Below are positions 19,445 through 28,389 of a stretch of DNA of 64,000 nt, piece after piece. The notes below the pieces were generated by a model. The model made no database searches. It saw only the letters and a program-made list of their open reading frames with translations, and was not told the DNA's origin. Source of the stretch: Shinella zoogloeoides. GTDB lineage: Bacteria > Pseudomonadota > Alphaproteobacteria > Rhizobiales > Rhizobiaceae. The stretch is taken from NCBI RefSeq assembly GCF_003574625.1, contig NZ_QNUJ01000008.1, forward strand, positions 186,001 to 250,000. The letters run 5' to 3'. Positions within the stretch are counted from its first letter, which is position 1. The number at the start of each line of letters is the position of its first letter. The position numbers and the translations under genes are program-made.

Positions 19445-21358
19445 ATGAACATTCACACCGGTTATGCTGCCGCTTCTCAGCAATACAAGAAAGGTGAATA
19501 TCTGGGGGCCCTCCGCACGCTCAACAGTTTGCTCGATACGACCCGGGACGCGAGGACATACTCCCTTCTCGCCAAAACCTTCCTGAAGCTCGACATGAAA
19601 TCCGAGGCGGCGGAAGCCTATGCCCTCGCCGGCCGCGAGGAAGGCAGCAGGAAGGAAGAGAACCTTCGCAATGCCATGCAGCTTCATTTCGAATGCGGCA
19701 ATGAAGATCAGGTTCTCGTTCTGGCGAGGAACTTCATATCGATCGCTCCGAAGGACCCGGAGATCGCCTATATCATCGCCTCCATCTTCCTGAGGCGAGG
19801 CGAGAAATCCATCCTCCAGGGCCTGCGCAAGCCCCTTCTCGAAAGCAACAATCCCTCGCATATCGCGCTTGCGATGCGCCTCCTTGCCGACGACCCCAGG
19901 GACGAGGAGAACCTGAGGACGCTCAAGCGCGCTATCAAGCTCTTCCCGAACCATATCGCCATGCAGCTCTTCTATCTGGTGCATGCGCGCGAATTTGGCG
20001 AGTTCGACGACGTGCGGCGTGGCCAGGCGCTCATCGAGAACGAAATCGCGAAGGGCAACCGGGAGGTCGTGCGGAACGACAACCCCTTCCACCATCTGAT
20101 GTGGTGCGGCGACGAGAGTCTCAACGGAACGGTCGGCTTCTCCGCCAGCGCCTACGATCCGGCCCTGCCGGAGAAGCGACGCGGCATGCCGCATGACTGG
20201 TCGGGAAGGAAGATCCGCATCGGCTATCTGTCGAACGATTTCTGGGAGAACCATGCGACGATGAAGCTCGTCGGAAACGTCCTGGAGCAGCACGACAGGG
20301 ACCGTTTCGAGATCACGCTCTTCTGCTACACCGCCCCGCATCACCTCGAAACCAACAGTTTCGATCGCGGCCGCTGGGGCAAGGTCATTTCGGTTGCCGA
20401 CGTGTCGAATGCGGAAGCTGCCGCCCTGATCCGCAAGGAGAAGATCGACATCCTCGTCGACCTCAAGGGACACACCAAGGGTACCAGGTCGCATATCCTC
20501 AACGAGGCGACCGCGCCGGTCCACGTCGCCTGGCTCGGTTTTCCCGGTACGACCGTCAATATCGATCTCGACTACGTTATCGGCGACCCGATCGTGCTGC
20601 CGGAAGCCTCGCGCCCGCACTATTACGAAAAATTCTGCCGCCTGCCGGAAACCTACCAGCCGAACGACCCCGTCAGCCGCCCGCGCCTGCAGCCGTGCAG
20701 CCGCGCCGATTTCGGCCTTCCGGAGGACGCCTTCGTCTTCGCATCCTTCAACGGCAACCGGAAGATCAGCCTGAAGGCGATCGATGCCTGGATCAGTATC
20801 CTCAAAAAGACCGAGAATTCCGTCATCTGGATTCTCGGGGCGAACGCGCGTTTCCAGACGAATATCCGCAAGGAATTCGAGAAGAACCGCATCTCGCCCA
20901 AGCGGGTCTTCTTCACGACGAAGGTCGGCTACGAAGAGCACATCAATCGTATCCAGGTGGCGGATCTCGGGCTCGATACCTATCCCTATAACGGCCACAC
21001 GACGACGTCCGAACAGCTCTGGGCCGGCCTGCCGGTCCTGACGCTCAAGGGCACCAACTTCGCGTCGAGGGTGAGCGAAAGCCTCTTGAACGCAATCGGC
21101 CTTCCCGACCTCGTGGCAGCAGACCAGGCCGACTACATCGACATGGCCGTATCGCTCGCCAAGGACCGGACGCGGATCGCCGAATACAAGAAGCGTCTCT
21201 CTGACAACCGCTTCCTGAAACCCTTGTTCGACAGCGAACGGTTCTGCCGCCACCTCGAAAAGGCTTACGAGATGATGGCCGACCGCGCCAAGAGCGGGCT
21301 CGGGCCCGATCACTTCGACGTCCCCGTCTTGCCGGAGCGAACGGCCAGCTTCGCCTAG
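19445..21358 (+). CDS. Second O-GlcNAc transferase-like (GT41/SPINDLY) glycosyltransferase, candidate flagellin glycosyltransferase
   Basis: Soluble protein of 637 residues. Residues about 1-200 contain degenerate TPR-like helices (YKKGEYLGALRTLNSLLD, KSEAAEAYALAGREEGSRK). The GT41 region starts near 255 with IGYLSNDFWENHATMKL (histidine near 269), then DILVDLKGHTKGTRSHIL, FVFASFNGNRKISL (lysine near 439) and LDTYPYNGHTTTSEQLWAGL. The start at 19445 has GGGAG upstream and replaces an earlier in-frame ATG. The key His and Lys lie at nearly the same residue numbers as in the paralogue at 4134-6179, so both are probably active. It follows fliQ on the same strand by 197 bases. Flagellin as target is inferred. 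Confidence 0.83.
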   Translation: MNIHTGYAAASQQYKKGEYLGALRTLNSLLDTTRDARTYSLLAKTFLKLDMKSEAAEAYALAGREEGSRKEENLRNAMQLHFECGNEDQVLVLARNFISIAPKDPEIAYIIASIFLRRGEKSILQGLRKPLLESNNPSHIALAMRLLADDPRDEENLRTLKRAIKLFPNHIAMQLFYLVHAREFGEFDDVRRGQALIENEIAKGNREVVRNDNPFHHLMWCGDESLNGTVGFSASAYDPALPEKRRGMPHDWSGRKIRIGYLSNDFWENHATMKLVGNVLEQHDRDRFEITLFCYTAPHHLETNSFDRGRWGKVISVADVSNAEAAALIRKEKIDILVDLKGHTKGTRSHILNEATAPVHVAWLGFPGTTVNIDLDYVIGDPIVLPEASRPHYYEKFCRLPETYQPNDPVSRPRLQPCSRADFGLPEDAFVFASFNGNRKISLKAIDAWISILKKTENSVIWILGANARFQTNIRKEFEKNRISPKRVFFTTKVGYEEHINRIQVADLGLDTYPYNGHTTTSEQLWAGLPVLTLKGTNFASRVSESLLNAIGLPDLVAADQADYIDMAVSLAKDRTRIAEYKKRLSDNRFLKPLFDSERFCRHLEKAYEMMADRAKSGLGPDHFDVPVLPERTASFA

Positions 21359-21451
21359 TCCAGGTCCTTGCCGGGCGGCCCACGTCGGGCGCCCGGCAAT
21401 AGTGATCCGAAACCTGCCTGCTTCAGTGAAACCCGATAATCGAGCGTACCG

Positions 21452-22945
21452 GTGACGACTTTTCCCCGCACTATCAAACTTGGTCTCGGCAAGGATTTCA
21501 GCGAAGATTGCTTCAATATCGACGTTGCCGCGAGCGCAACCGGCGATGCGGTCCTCGACTTTCGCGTCGCGCCGTTTCTGTCGTCGGAAAAGGCTCTGCC
21601 CACCCGCCGCTTCGGAACCGTCACCCTCAAGAAGAACAGTTTCCGGGAGATCCTGGCGCCCGGTGTCCTGCAGCAGGTGGATGACTTCCAGGCCTTCATG
21701 ACCTCATGCCTGGACCTGCTCGTGGTGGGCGGCGTCATGAAAATCACCGTTCCCTACGATCTGTCCTTCGGAGCCTGGGCCGATCCGAGAAACCGGCGTG
21801 CTTTCAACGAGCTGACATTCGCCAGCTATATCGACGATCAAGGCCATGCCGCCGGCAGCATGCACTGCTTCGAAATGGTATCCCTCGATTACATACCGGG
21901 CCAGATAGCCATGGAGCTTCAGGCGAAGGAAATTCCCGCGCCGGAGATTGCGCGCTATCCTCGTGCCATCGACGGTCTCAGCGTCCAGCTTCAGAAGGTT
22001 GTCGACCGGAAGGCCGTGGCGACGCCCGCATCAGCGCAGGATACCAGCCTTCCCCGCACGGCCTCCGGGCCTCAGGCGTTTGCCGGAAGCTGGAGCCAGT
22101 TGAAGGACCGCTTCTGCATCTGGATCGTCACGCCTGAAAACTACATTCACACGCGCGCGTTCTACGAGCCGGCCGTCAGCCTTTCCAGTGCGTTCAGGCA
22201 GCTTGGAGGCTCGGCGCCGATTACGACGCAACCGGCCGAGTGGAAGGGCCGGATTCCCATCATCTATGGCGCCAATGTCCTGACCAAGGACATCGCCGAG
22301 AAGCTGCCGCGCGGCTCGGTGATCTTTAACATGGAGCAGGCGACGACGGATTCGGTGTGGATGTCGTCCAACTATTTCGCATTTCTCAAGACGTTCGCCG
22401 TTCTGGAAAGCAGCGCGGCCAATCTCGAGCGCCTGGCAGGCGTGGGAATAGATCATGCGCAGTTGCTGCAGCTCGGCTATTGCCCAGAATGGACCTGCAT
22501 CGAACCGGAGCCGGTCCAGGACATCGACGTTCTCTTCTACGGATCCATGAACGAGCGGCGGCGCGCTATCCTGCTTGCGCTGCATGAGCGGGGCCTGAAG
22601 ATCAAGCACCTTTTCGGCGTCTATGGCGCGGAGCGGGATGCTGCGATCGCCCGCGCGAAAGTCGTGATGAACATTCATGCCAAGCCGAACTGGGTTTTTG
22701 AAACCGTCCGGGTTCTCTACCTGCTTGCCAATCGCACCTGCGTCCTCACCGAGGCGGAAGGCGACGATGACGAAGCGGAAGCCTATCGCGGCGGTCTGGC
22801 GATGGCGGCCTATGACGATCTCGTCGAAAGGTGCGTGGAGCTGGTCGCAAACGAAGAAGAACGCCGCCGGCTGGCGGACACCGGCTTCGAGCTCGTCAAG
22901 CGCCGTTCGCAGGCTCAAATCCTCTCCGAAGCATTGGGAATCTGA
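21452..22945 (+). CDS. Two-domain protein: methyltransferase-like N-terminus fused to CgeB-like glycosyltransferase
   Basis: Protein of 497 residues starting at a GTG; an in-frame TAA lies five codons upstream, so the start is constrained. Residues about 1-150 resemble a SAM methyltransferase of the kind in sugar loci (LDLLVVGGVMKITVPYDL, then ADPRNRRAFNELTFASYID), but a clear glycine-rich SAM motif is missing, so activity is doubtful. Residues about 200-497 look like a GT-B/CgeB-type glycosyltransferase (DIDVLFYGSMNERRRAIL, VVMNIHAKPNWVFETVRVLY, LANRTCVLTEAEGDDDE). It follows the GT41-like gene on the same strand. A role in extending or decorating the glycan is inferred. Confidence 0.65.
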   Translation: MTTFPRTIKLGLGKDFSEDCFNIDVAASATGDAVLDFRVAPFLSSEKALPTRRFGTVTLKKNSFREILAPGVLQQVDDFQAFMTSCLDLLVVGGVMKITVPYDLSFGAWADPRNRRAFNELTFASYIDDQGHAAGSMHCFEMVSLDYIPGQIAMELQAKEIPAPEIARYPRAIDGLSVQLQKVVDRKAVATPASAQDTSLPRTASGPQAFAGSWSQLKDRFCIWIVTPENYIHTRAFYEPAVSLSSAFRQLGGSAPITTQPAEWKGRIPIIYGANVLTKDIAEKLPRGSVIFNMEQATTDSVWMSSNYFAFLKTFAVLESSAANLERLAGVGIDHAQLLQLGYCPEWTCIEPEPVQDIDVLFYGSMNERRRAILLALHERGLKIKHLFGVYGAERDAAIARAKVVMNIHAKPNWVFETVRVLYLLANRTCVLTEAEGDDDEAEAYRGGLAMAAYDDLVERCVELVANEEERRRLADTGFELVKRRSQAQILSEALGI

Positions 22946-22988
22946 GCGTCTTTCCTCCGGCCGAAGACCGTTCGTAGCGCCGGCTATG

Positions 22989-23044
22989 GCGCGAAAGCAT
23001 GGAAGCGGCCTGCCCTTCGCTTTCGCGCAAGTCCGCAGGCCGCT
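22989..23044. repeat. Two interleaved perfect inverted repeats between convergent genes
   Basis: GCGCGAAAGC (22989-22998) pairs with GCTTTCGCGC (23019-23028), while AGCGGCCTGC (23004-23013) pairs with GCAGGCCGCT (23035-23044). The order A-B-A'-B' means the two stems are either alternative or form a pseudoknot. A third small stem (GCGCC at 22978, GGCGC at 22988) overlaps the first arm. It lies where two operons converge, so a termination function is likely. Confidence 0.6.
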
Positions 23045-23059
23045 CGGCATCCCACCTGG

Positions 23060-23830
23060 TTAAGCTTCCGGGCTTGGCCTTTCCCGCTTTTCCCTGTTCC
23101 AGCGCATCAGCACCTCGGGTGTCACCCGGCAATAGGCCGTGGGGCCGAAGGCCCACGGAATGCTTTCCAGCTCCAGCCCCCAGCGTCCGATGAACTCGTC
23201 GGCAGCCAGGGTTTCCCCGGGCCATTCAGGCTGTGCATATTCATCGAACACGATGATGCCGTTCGGGACCATATGATCGAGAATGTGGTCGAGCACCGCC
23301 TTGGTGGGCTTGTAGACGTCCATGTCCAGCAGAACGAAGGCGAATTTCACGCCCTTCTTTTCCGCGTTGAAGCGGGGGAATGTTTCCGAAACGTCGCCTT
23401 CGACGAGGTGGACGCGTTCCGCAATTCGGCTGACCTTCTTGAAGTGTTCGAACGTATGAATGAACACATCCCGGTTCGTCGCCAAGCCTCCGACCCGTCT
23501 CTGGTCGTGCGGCGTGGACGATAAATCCTCCTCGCTGATTTCCGCAAAGCCGCCAAATCGCTCGAAGCCGTACAGATGGCGTTGCGAAATGGGCAGCCTC
23601 TCGTGCTGGGCGGCGTGGAAGGTCTCGATCAGGCGTGCCAGGAAGAAGAATGTCGAGCCTTTCCAGACACCGAATTCGGCGAGACTGCCGGGTAACCCCG
23701 TCGTCTTTCCATAAAGCTCGTACAAGGCCATCAGGCGCGCGAATTCCGACTGGCGCATATATGCGGAAAACTTCGTCACCTCGGTAAAGAAGTCGATGTT
23801 TTCCCCTTGGCTGTTCTGCAGGCTGAACAA
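23060..23830 (-). CDS. TylF/MycF-type sugar O-methyltransferase
   Basis: Protein of 256 residues of the TylF family of SAM- and metal-dependent O-methyltransferases that act on deoxysugars. It shows SLAEFGVWKGSTFFFLARL as SAM loop, HLYGFERFGGFAEIS, LLDMDVYKPTKAVLDH near 168 with metal-binding Asp residues, and GIIVFDEYAQPEWPGE near 193. It is the last gene of the minus-strand operon, 63 bases after the LuxC-like gene. A role in methylating a hydroxyl of the island's deoxyaminosugar is inferred; methylated viosamine on Pseudomonas syringae flagellin is the parallel. Confidence 0.85.
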   Translation of the reverse strand: MFSLQNSQGENIDFFTEVTKFSAYMRQSEFARLMALYELYGKTTGLPGSLAEFGVWKGSTFFFLARLIETFHAAQHERLPISQRHLYGFERFGGFAEISEEDLSSTPHDQRRVGGLATNRDVFIHTFEHFKKVSRIAERVHLVEGDVSETFPRFNAEKKGVKFAFVLLDMDVYKPTKAVLDHILDHMVPNGIIVFDEYAQPEWPGETLAADEFIGRWGLELESIPWAFGPTAYCRVTPEVLMRWNREKRERPSPEA

Positions 23831-23893
23831 ACTGATTCTCCTATGGTCGAATTACGAAATGCAGGGATGCCGTCGCTACGGGCGGCATGGCGA

Positions 23894-25120
23894 TCAGGAC
23901 ACGCGGACGAAACGGCTGAGTTCGAACGGGATGTCGTAACCGTCCCAGATGAAATCGAAGTCGAGAGCGGTGCCGGCCGGGCACCAGCGGGATACGCCCT
24001 GTCCGATATGGCTTGCGGCCATCGCGTTCAGTTCCGTCGATGAGAAGCCGAAATGCACGACGGCCTGGTCGTATTCCTCTATCAGCGAGGGAACGTCATC
24101 GGTCGACGGCAGAAAGACGACCTGCAGGAAACCGCCTCCGACACGAAGCTCACGCCGCCCCGGGCCTTCGGCAAAGACGCCGGTCATCGCATCGTCCTGC
24201 CAGAGGACCGACGAGACTTCGCCGGTGCTCGCCAAGGCGAACGCTTCGGTCATCTTCCGGATGGCGAGCCCCGCGGCTGCCGGCGGCTGCTTTTCACGGA
24301 TGCTTCTGCCCAGATCGGTGAGAAACGCTCTCACCGCCTCCGCATGTGTCTCGGCGTCGCCGACGACATAGAGCGTATGAGGCGAGGCGCAGGCCATCTG
24401 GTCGAAGACGGCGACATCGTTGGCAAACCGCTGCGCGAGCACATGGCGTTCCTGCGGTGTCAAGGCGGTGAGGGCCTCGCCCTTGAACAGGGCCCAGGAA
24501 AACCTGTCGCCGAACCAGAGGGCCTTGCCGCCTTTGCGCAGCGGTAGGGATGCAAAGAGATCGACCTTGGCATCGCCGCCCCAGACGACGCGCGCATCGC
24601 TGCAGGACGAAATCCCGGCGCTTATTTCCGATACTGCATCGTAGCGAACGAACAACTGGGCTTCCTCAGCGCGTGCCTCCAGTTCCTCGAGAAACAGGTC
24701 GCAGACGGATTGCATCGCGCCGCTGATCGTCGAGGGCAGGCGCACCACATTCGCGTTGCCGACCAGATAGGAAAGTATCCAGGAATAGAGAAACACCGTC
24801 TCGACATTCTGGGGTGGCAGATGAAACACGAGGCCCCGGGCGCGGGCCTGGGTCGTTTCCGGCATCCGCCGCAGATAGCTCTCCTTCAACCGCTGAAGGG
24901 CGGATTTGCGCGTCCAGAAGGCGAAATGCGTGACGAAGGCGGGCAGGCTCGCCTGTTTTTCGAGGAGCTTCGTGCTGACGGCGGCGACGGCGGCAAGCCT
25001 GTCGTCGGAAAAGGGCAGGGCGGTGCGGTGCCGGATGCGCCTATCGAGATCCTTGACGAAGTTCGCCTCGGATATCTCACGGACGGCTCCTTTCGTGCCG
25101 AGAACCTGCACATCCGTCAT
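23894..25120 (-). CDS. LuxC-like acyl-CoA/acyl-thioester reductase
   Basis: Protein of 408 residues of the LuxC family, which reduces an enzyme-bound acyl thioester to aldehyde with NADPH. Visible landmarks are GLVFHLPPQNVETVFLYSW, NANVVRLPSTISGAMQSV and the active-site cysteine near 243 in FDQMACASPHTLYVVGD. The start at 25120 overlaps the LuxE-like gene by ATGA. Luciferase genes are absent, so this is not bioluminescence; LuxC/LuxE pairs also occur in polysaccharide and flagellin-glycan loci. The natural acyl chain is unknown. Confidence 0.85.
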   Translation of the reverse strand: MTDVQVLGTKGAVREISEANFVKDLDRRIRHRTALPFSDDRLAAVAAVSTKLLEKQASLPAFVTHFAFWTRKSALQRLKESYLRRMPETTQARARGLVFHLPPQNVETVFLYSWILSYLVGNANVVRLPSTISGAMQSVCDLFLEELEARAEEAQLFVRYDAVSEISAGISSCSDARVVWGGDAKVDLFASLPLRKGGKALWFGDRFSWALFKGEALTALTPQERHVLAQRFANDVAVFDQMACASPHTLYVVGDAETHAEAVRAFLTDLGRSIREKQPPAAAGLAIRKMTEAFALASTGEVSSVLWQDDAMTGVFAEGPGRRELRVGGGFLQVVFLPSTDDVPSLIEEYDQAVVHFGFSSTELNAMAASHIGQGVSRWCPAGTALDFDFIWDGYDIPFELSRFVRVS

Positions 25121-26190
25121 CGCATCGCCCTCGTTGTCGCGGCCACCACGTCGCTGCAGCCCCGCAGCTCGGCTCTTGCCACGCGGCCGGTTATCCGGAC
25201 GGCCTTGCCGAAACGCCCGCCGATGCCGCTGTCCACCTCGACGATGACGCCGCGATCCTCCGTCAGGATGCTGTGCCCCGGATAGGAGAGGGGGAGCAGG
25301 GAAAGCGTCTGGACGACGCCTTCCTCGCCGGGAGCGGCCGGCTGCCAGTCGCCCGGCCTCCGCACGATAATGTCGGTGAAATTCGGCGGATGGAGCAGGC
25401 CGTCCTCGCCTTCCGTGAAGACGGAACCGATCTGTTCCACGAAGCCGTAGAAATTGCAGATGTTTCTCAAGCCGAACCGCCGGCCGAGGGCCGCACGGAA
25501 GTCGAGGTTCGAGACTTTCTGCTCCTCGAGGCTCTTCCACCCGCCGGAATGGACGAGAATCCCGTTCGACAGGTCGAATTCCCCATCGGCGCACATCTGG
25601 TAGAGCCTCGACCATACGAGGAAGGTGAAGCCGAAGATCAGGAAGGGCTGTCCCTGGTATTTTTCGATGAAGGACAGAAGCGTATCGCGTTGCAGGTCGA
25701 GCTCGCTGTCGAGGGCGAATGTCGCGTTTGCGCCGAATTTCATCATGCCGAGCACGCCGGCACCGCGCGCACTGAGATCGTCCGGCTTGAGGACATCCTT
25801 CGTGTCGATGACGAGAAATGGCTGGCGCCTTTCCCCGAGAATGGAGCGGAAGGTCGACACCAGGGCCTGCGACTGGCGTGCGGCGGTGGCCTTGTCGACG
25901 ACGATGCGGCTTGGCACCTGTCCCGACGTGCCGCTTGAGCGCAGGGTCATCAGCGGCGCATCCGTCGACGACAGTTCGAGCTTCTTGAAGAGGCCGACGG
26001 GAAGGAACGGAATGTCTTCCAGGCGCTCGTAGCGTCGTGGCCCGCCCCAGGCGGCATCGATCATGCGGGCATAGGGAGCGCAGCGCTCGTAGTGATACCG
26101 TACGAGATCGTTCAGCTCCGGCAGAAGGAGCGCTTCCTTGCTTGCCTGCCTGTGGGAATGCGCCGGTGCCTGGAGCAGTTCTTCAAACAT
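25117..26190 (-). CDS. LuxE-like acyl-protein synthetase
   Basis: Protein of 357 residues of the LuxE family, which activates a carboxylic acid with ATP and holds the acyl group on its own cysteine for LuxC. It has the AMP-binding loop TLRSSGTSGQVPSRIVVDK, FGFTFLVW, ICNFYGFVEQIGSVF, and near the C-terminus VARAELRGCSDVVA with the expected acyl-accepting cysteine near 345. The start at 26190 (MFEELLQAP) is preferred to a Met eight codons upstream because it fits the family N-terminus; it still overlaps the previous gene by 8 bases. Substrate unknown. Confidence 0.83.
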   Translation of the reverse strand: MFEELLQAPAHSHRQASKEALLLPELNDLVRYHYERCAPYARMIDAAWGGPRRYERLEDIPFLPVGLFKKLELSSTDAPLMTLRSSGTSGQVPSRIVVDKATAARQSQALVSTFRSILGERRQPFLVIDTKDVLKPDDLSARGAGVLGMMKFGANATFALDSELDLQRDTLLSFIEKYQGQPFLIFGFTFLVWSRLYQMCADGEFDLSNGILVHSGGWKSLEEQKVSNLDFRAALGRRFGLRNICNFYGFVEQIGSVFTEGEDGLLHPPNFTDIIVRRPGDWQPAAPGEEGVVQTLSLLPLSYPGHSILTEDRGVIVEVDSGIGGRFGKAVRITGRVARAELRGCSDVVAATTRAMR

Positions 26191-27649
26191 CGCCGATTTC
26201 CCGAAGCCGGGCATAGTCCGTCTTGCCGTTCTCCTTGCGGGGAATGGCGGAGACGCGCCGAAGGACGAATGCCGTGGAAGGGATGCGGTATCGACCCGCC
26301 AGTATCCGCAGGAACGCCTTTATCGCGCGGGCATCGCCGCTCTCGTGGCAGACGACGATCTTCTCGTCATCGTCGAAACAGCTCACGCTCGCGACTTCGC
26401 CGATATCGAGCTCTACCGCGTCGAGAGCGATCCGCAGGCCCGAAACCTTCGCAAATCGCTTCACGCGTCCCTTCAGGAACAGGAAGCCATCGGCGTCGAG
26501 CCAGCCTATGTCGCCGGTTGTAAGAACGCCTGCGAGCTCGTCCCCTCGCGCAAGATCACTGCGCGAGGACGCATAGCCCAGCATGACATTCGGCCCGTCA
26601 TAAATCACATTCCCGACGTTGCCGGCCGGAAGGGCGTTGCCCTGATCGTCGAGGATACGGATTTGCCCGCCCGCCAAAGGCTTGCCGACGGAGCCCAGCT
26701 TTTCGGGCAATGCCCCGCCGGGTGTCGTGGTCATGCGCGGCGAGGCTTCCGTCTGGCCGTACATCACGTGAAAATTCCCGTTGCGGTGCCGGACATTCTC
26801 AAGGATGCGGTCTTGAATGCGCGTGTCGAGGCCGCCGCCGGCTTGTGTGAACGTCGTGACCGATGCTGGCACCAGCTCGAAGCCGAAACGCGCCAGGGTC
26901 GCGTAATGGAAAGGCACACCGGGGAAGTGGGTGCATTCCGCCCCGGCAACCTTCTGCCAGAAGCTCGGGGAGGTGACCGCGTCGTTCATGACGAAAACGC
27001 GTCCCCCGACCTGCAGATGGGAGGTGACTACCGACAGGCCGTAGGAATAGTGCAAGGGCAGGTGGGCGATCGCAACGCTCCGGCTGTCGATCCGCAGCAC
27101 GTCCGCTATCTGAAGCGCATTCGTGACGACGGCGGCCCCGGACAGCCGGACAAAGCGCGCGCTTCCCGTCGTTCCCGACGTCGCCAGCATCAGTTGAAGG
27201 TTCGGTGCGATCGGTGCGTTGCCGCGTTCCTCCTGCTGTCTGACGGCCCAGTACGCGGCTGACGCGCTGTCGAAACCCCGGGCGAACCCCTCGGCCTCCG
27301 CGATCGGGCTGGAAGACAGCAGGATATCCGGCCGGTATGCGTCGATCAGACCCGAGAGCTTCTCATCGGGCAGGGCCGGATCGACAAGCATGACCGCGTG
27401 TCCCGCCGCTGCCGCGGCCAGGATGGAGATCACGGTGGCCGAGCGGTTCTCGCTCGCCAGAAAAACCAGCCCCTTTTCGGGCCGGGCAATGATCTTTGCC
27501 AGCGCAATGCTCAACGCGCGCAGCTCTTCCCGGCTGATCCAGGCGCCACCTGTGTCGTCCTGCAGGGCGGGCGCCTTCTCCACCGCGGGAAGGACAGGCA
27601 GCAGGCCGCCGCAGAGGGGATCGGGTCCAGCGGGAATGCGCTCCATCAT
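26183..27649 (-). CDS. AMP-forming acyl ligase (ANL superfamily)
   Basis: Protein of 488 residues that adenylates a carboxylic acid and loads it on CoA or, here more likely, on the neighbouring carrier protein. Motifs in order are LQLMLATSGTTGSARFVRLS (ATP loop), FHVMYGQTEASPRM, TTGDIGWLDADGFLFLKGRV and IPRKENGKTDYARL with the catalytic Lys. The start overlaps the ketoreductase stop by ATGA. Together with the carrier protein, ketoreductase and LuxE/LuxC genes it forms an acyl-activation module. Confidence 0.85.
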   Translation of the reverse strand: MMERIPAGPDPLCGGLLPVLPAVEKAPALQDDTGGAWISREELRALSIALAKIIARPEKGLVFLASENRSATVISILAAAAAGHAVMLVDPALPDEKLSGLIDAYRPDILLSSSPIAEAEGFARGFDSASAAYWAVRQQEERGNAPIAPNLQLMLATSGTTGSARFVRLSGAAVVTNALQIADVLRIDSRSVAIAHLPLHYSYGLSVVTSHLQVGGRVFVMNDAVTSPSFWQKVAGAECTHFPGVPFHYATLARFGFELVPASVTTFTQAGGGLDTRIQDRILENVRHRNGNFHVMYGQTEASPRMTTTPGGALPEKLGSVGKPLAGGQIRILDDQGNALPAGNVGNVIYDGPNVMLGYASSRSDLARGDELAGVLTTGDIGWLDADGFLFLKGRVKRFAKVSGLRIALDAVELDIGEVASVSCFDDDEKIVVCHESGDARAIKAFLRILAGRYRIPSTAFVLRRVSAIPRKENGKTDYARLREIGDV

Positions 27650-28389
27650 ATCACCATGCCGCCATCGACGCCGATGACCTGGCCGGTGACATACCGGGAG
27701 AGGTCGCTTGCGAGAAAGAGGATGACATCGGCGACCTCCTCGGCCGTTCCAGGCCGCGCCAGGCCGATGCTGCGCAAGGTCTCCGCCTTGATTTCCGGGC
27801 TGAGGCCCTCCGTGAGCGCTGTCTCGATGAAACCCGGAGCGACCGCATTGACGCGAATATTATGGCGGGCGAGTTCCTTGGCCGCTGCCAGCGTCGCACC
27901 GATAACGCCGGCCTTCGATGCGGCATAGACGAGTTGTCCCGCAACCCCGCGCACGCCGACGATGGAAGACAGGTTGACGATGCTGCCGCCCGTTCTGGCC
28001 ATGAGGCGCGCGGCGGCCTGCGTGAAATGTACGACGCCCGCGACATTGGTCTGCAGGCTCTCGTGAATATCCGCATCGGAAATCATGCCGGTCATTGCAG
28101 GTCGCATGATGCCGGCATTGTTCACGAGGATATCCAGGCGACGGTAGCGGGAGAAAACCTGCTTCACCGCGGCTTGAGAAAAATCCGCGACGCCGACGTC
28201 GCCTTCGATCAGGAGAAGGCGCGCGGGATCGACGCCGGCGAACATGTCGAGGACCGGCTCGCCGATCTGCCGCGCTACGAGGACGACCGATGCCCCTTGG
28301 TCCGCGAGCCTTCGGGCGGCGGCAAGGCCGATGCCCCGGGAGGCGCCGGTAACGAGTGCGACACGTCCGGTAAGATCAGCCGGCGTCAT
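27646..28389 (-). CDS. Short-chain dehydrogenase, 3-oxoacyl-ACP reductase type (FabG-like)
   Basis: Protein of 247 residues with the SDR cofactor loop VTGASRGIGLAAARRL, the NNAG motif, and the Ser-Tyr-Lys triad in VNLSSIVGVRG and LVYAASKAG. The sequence AVAPGFIETALTEGLSPEIK is typical of FabG-type ketoreductases. The start overlaps the carrier protein gene by 14 bases. In Pseudomonas flagellin glycan loci an equivalent reductase makes a 3-hydroxyacyl group for N-acylation; the same role here is inferred. Confidence 0.85.
   Translation of the reverse strand: MTPADLTGRVALVTGASRGIGLAAARRLADQGASVVLVARQIGEPVLDMFAGVDPARLLLIEGDVGVADFSQAAVKQVFSRYRRLDILVNNAGIMRPAMTGMISDADIHESLQTNVAGVVHFTQAAARLMARTGGSIVNLSSIVGVRGVAGQLVYAASKAGVIGATLAAAKELARHNIRVNAVAPGFIETALTEGLSPEIKAETLRSIGLARPGTAEEVADVILFLASDLSRYVTGQVIGVDGGMVI

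Noticed and set aside
23894-26190. Bioluminescence (lux) operon
   Set aside because: LuxC- and LuxE-like genes are present but luxA and luxB are absent and the neighbours are sugar-nucleotide genes.
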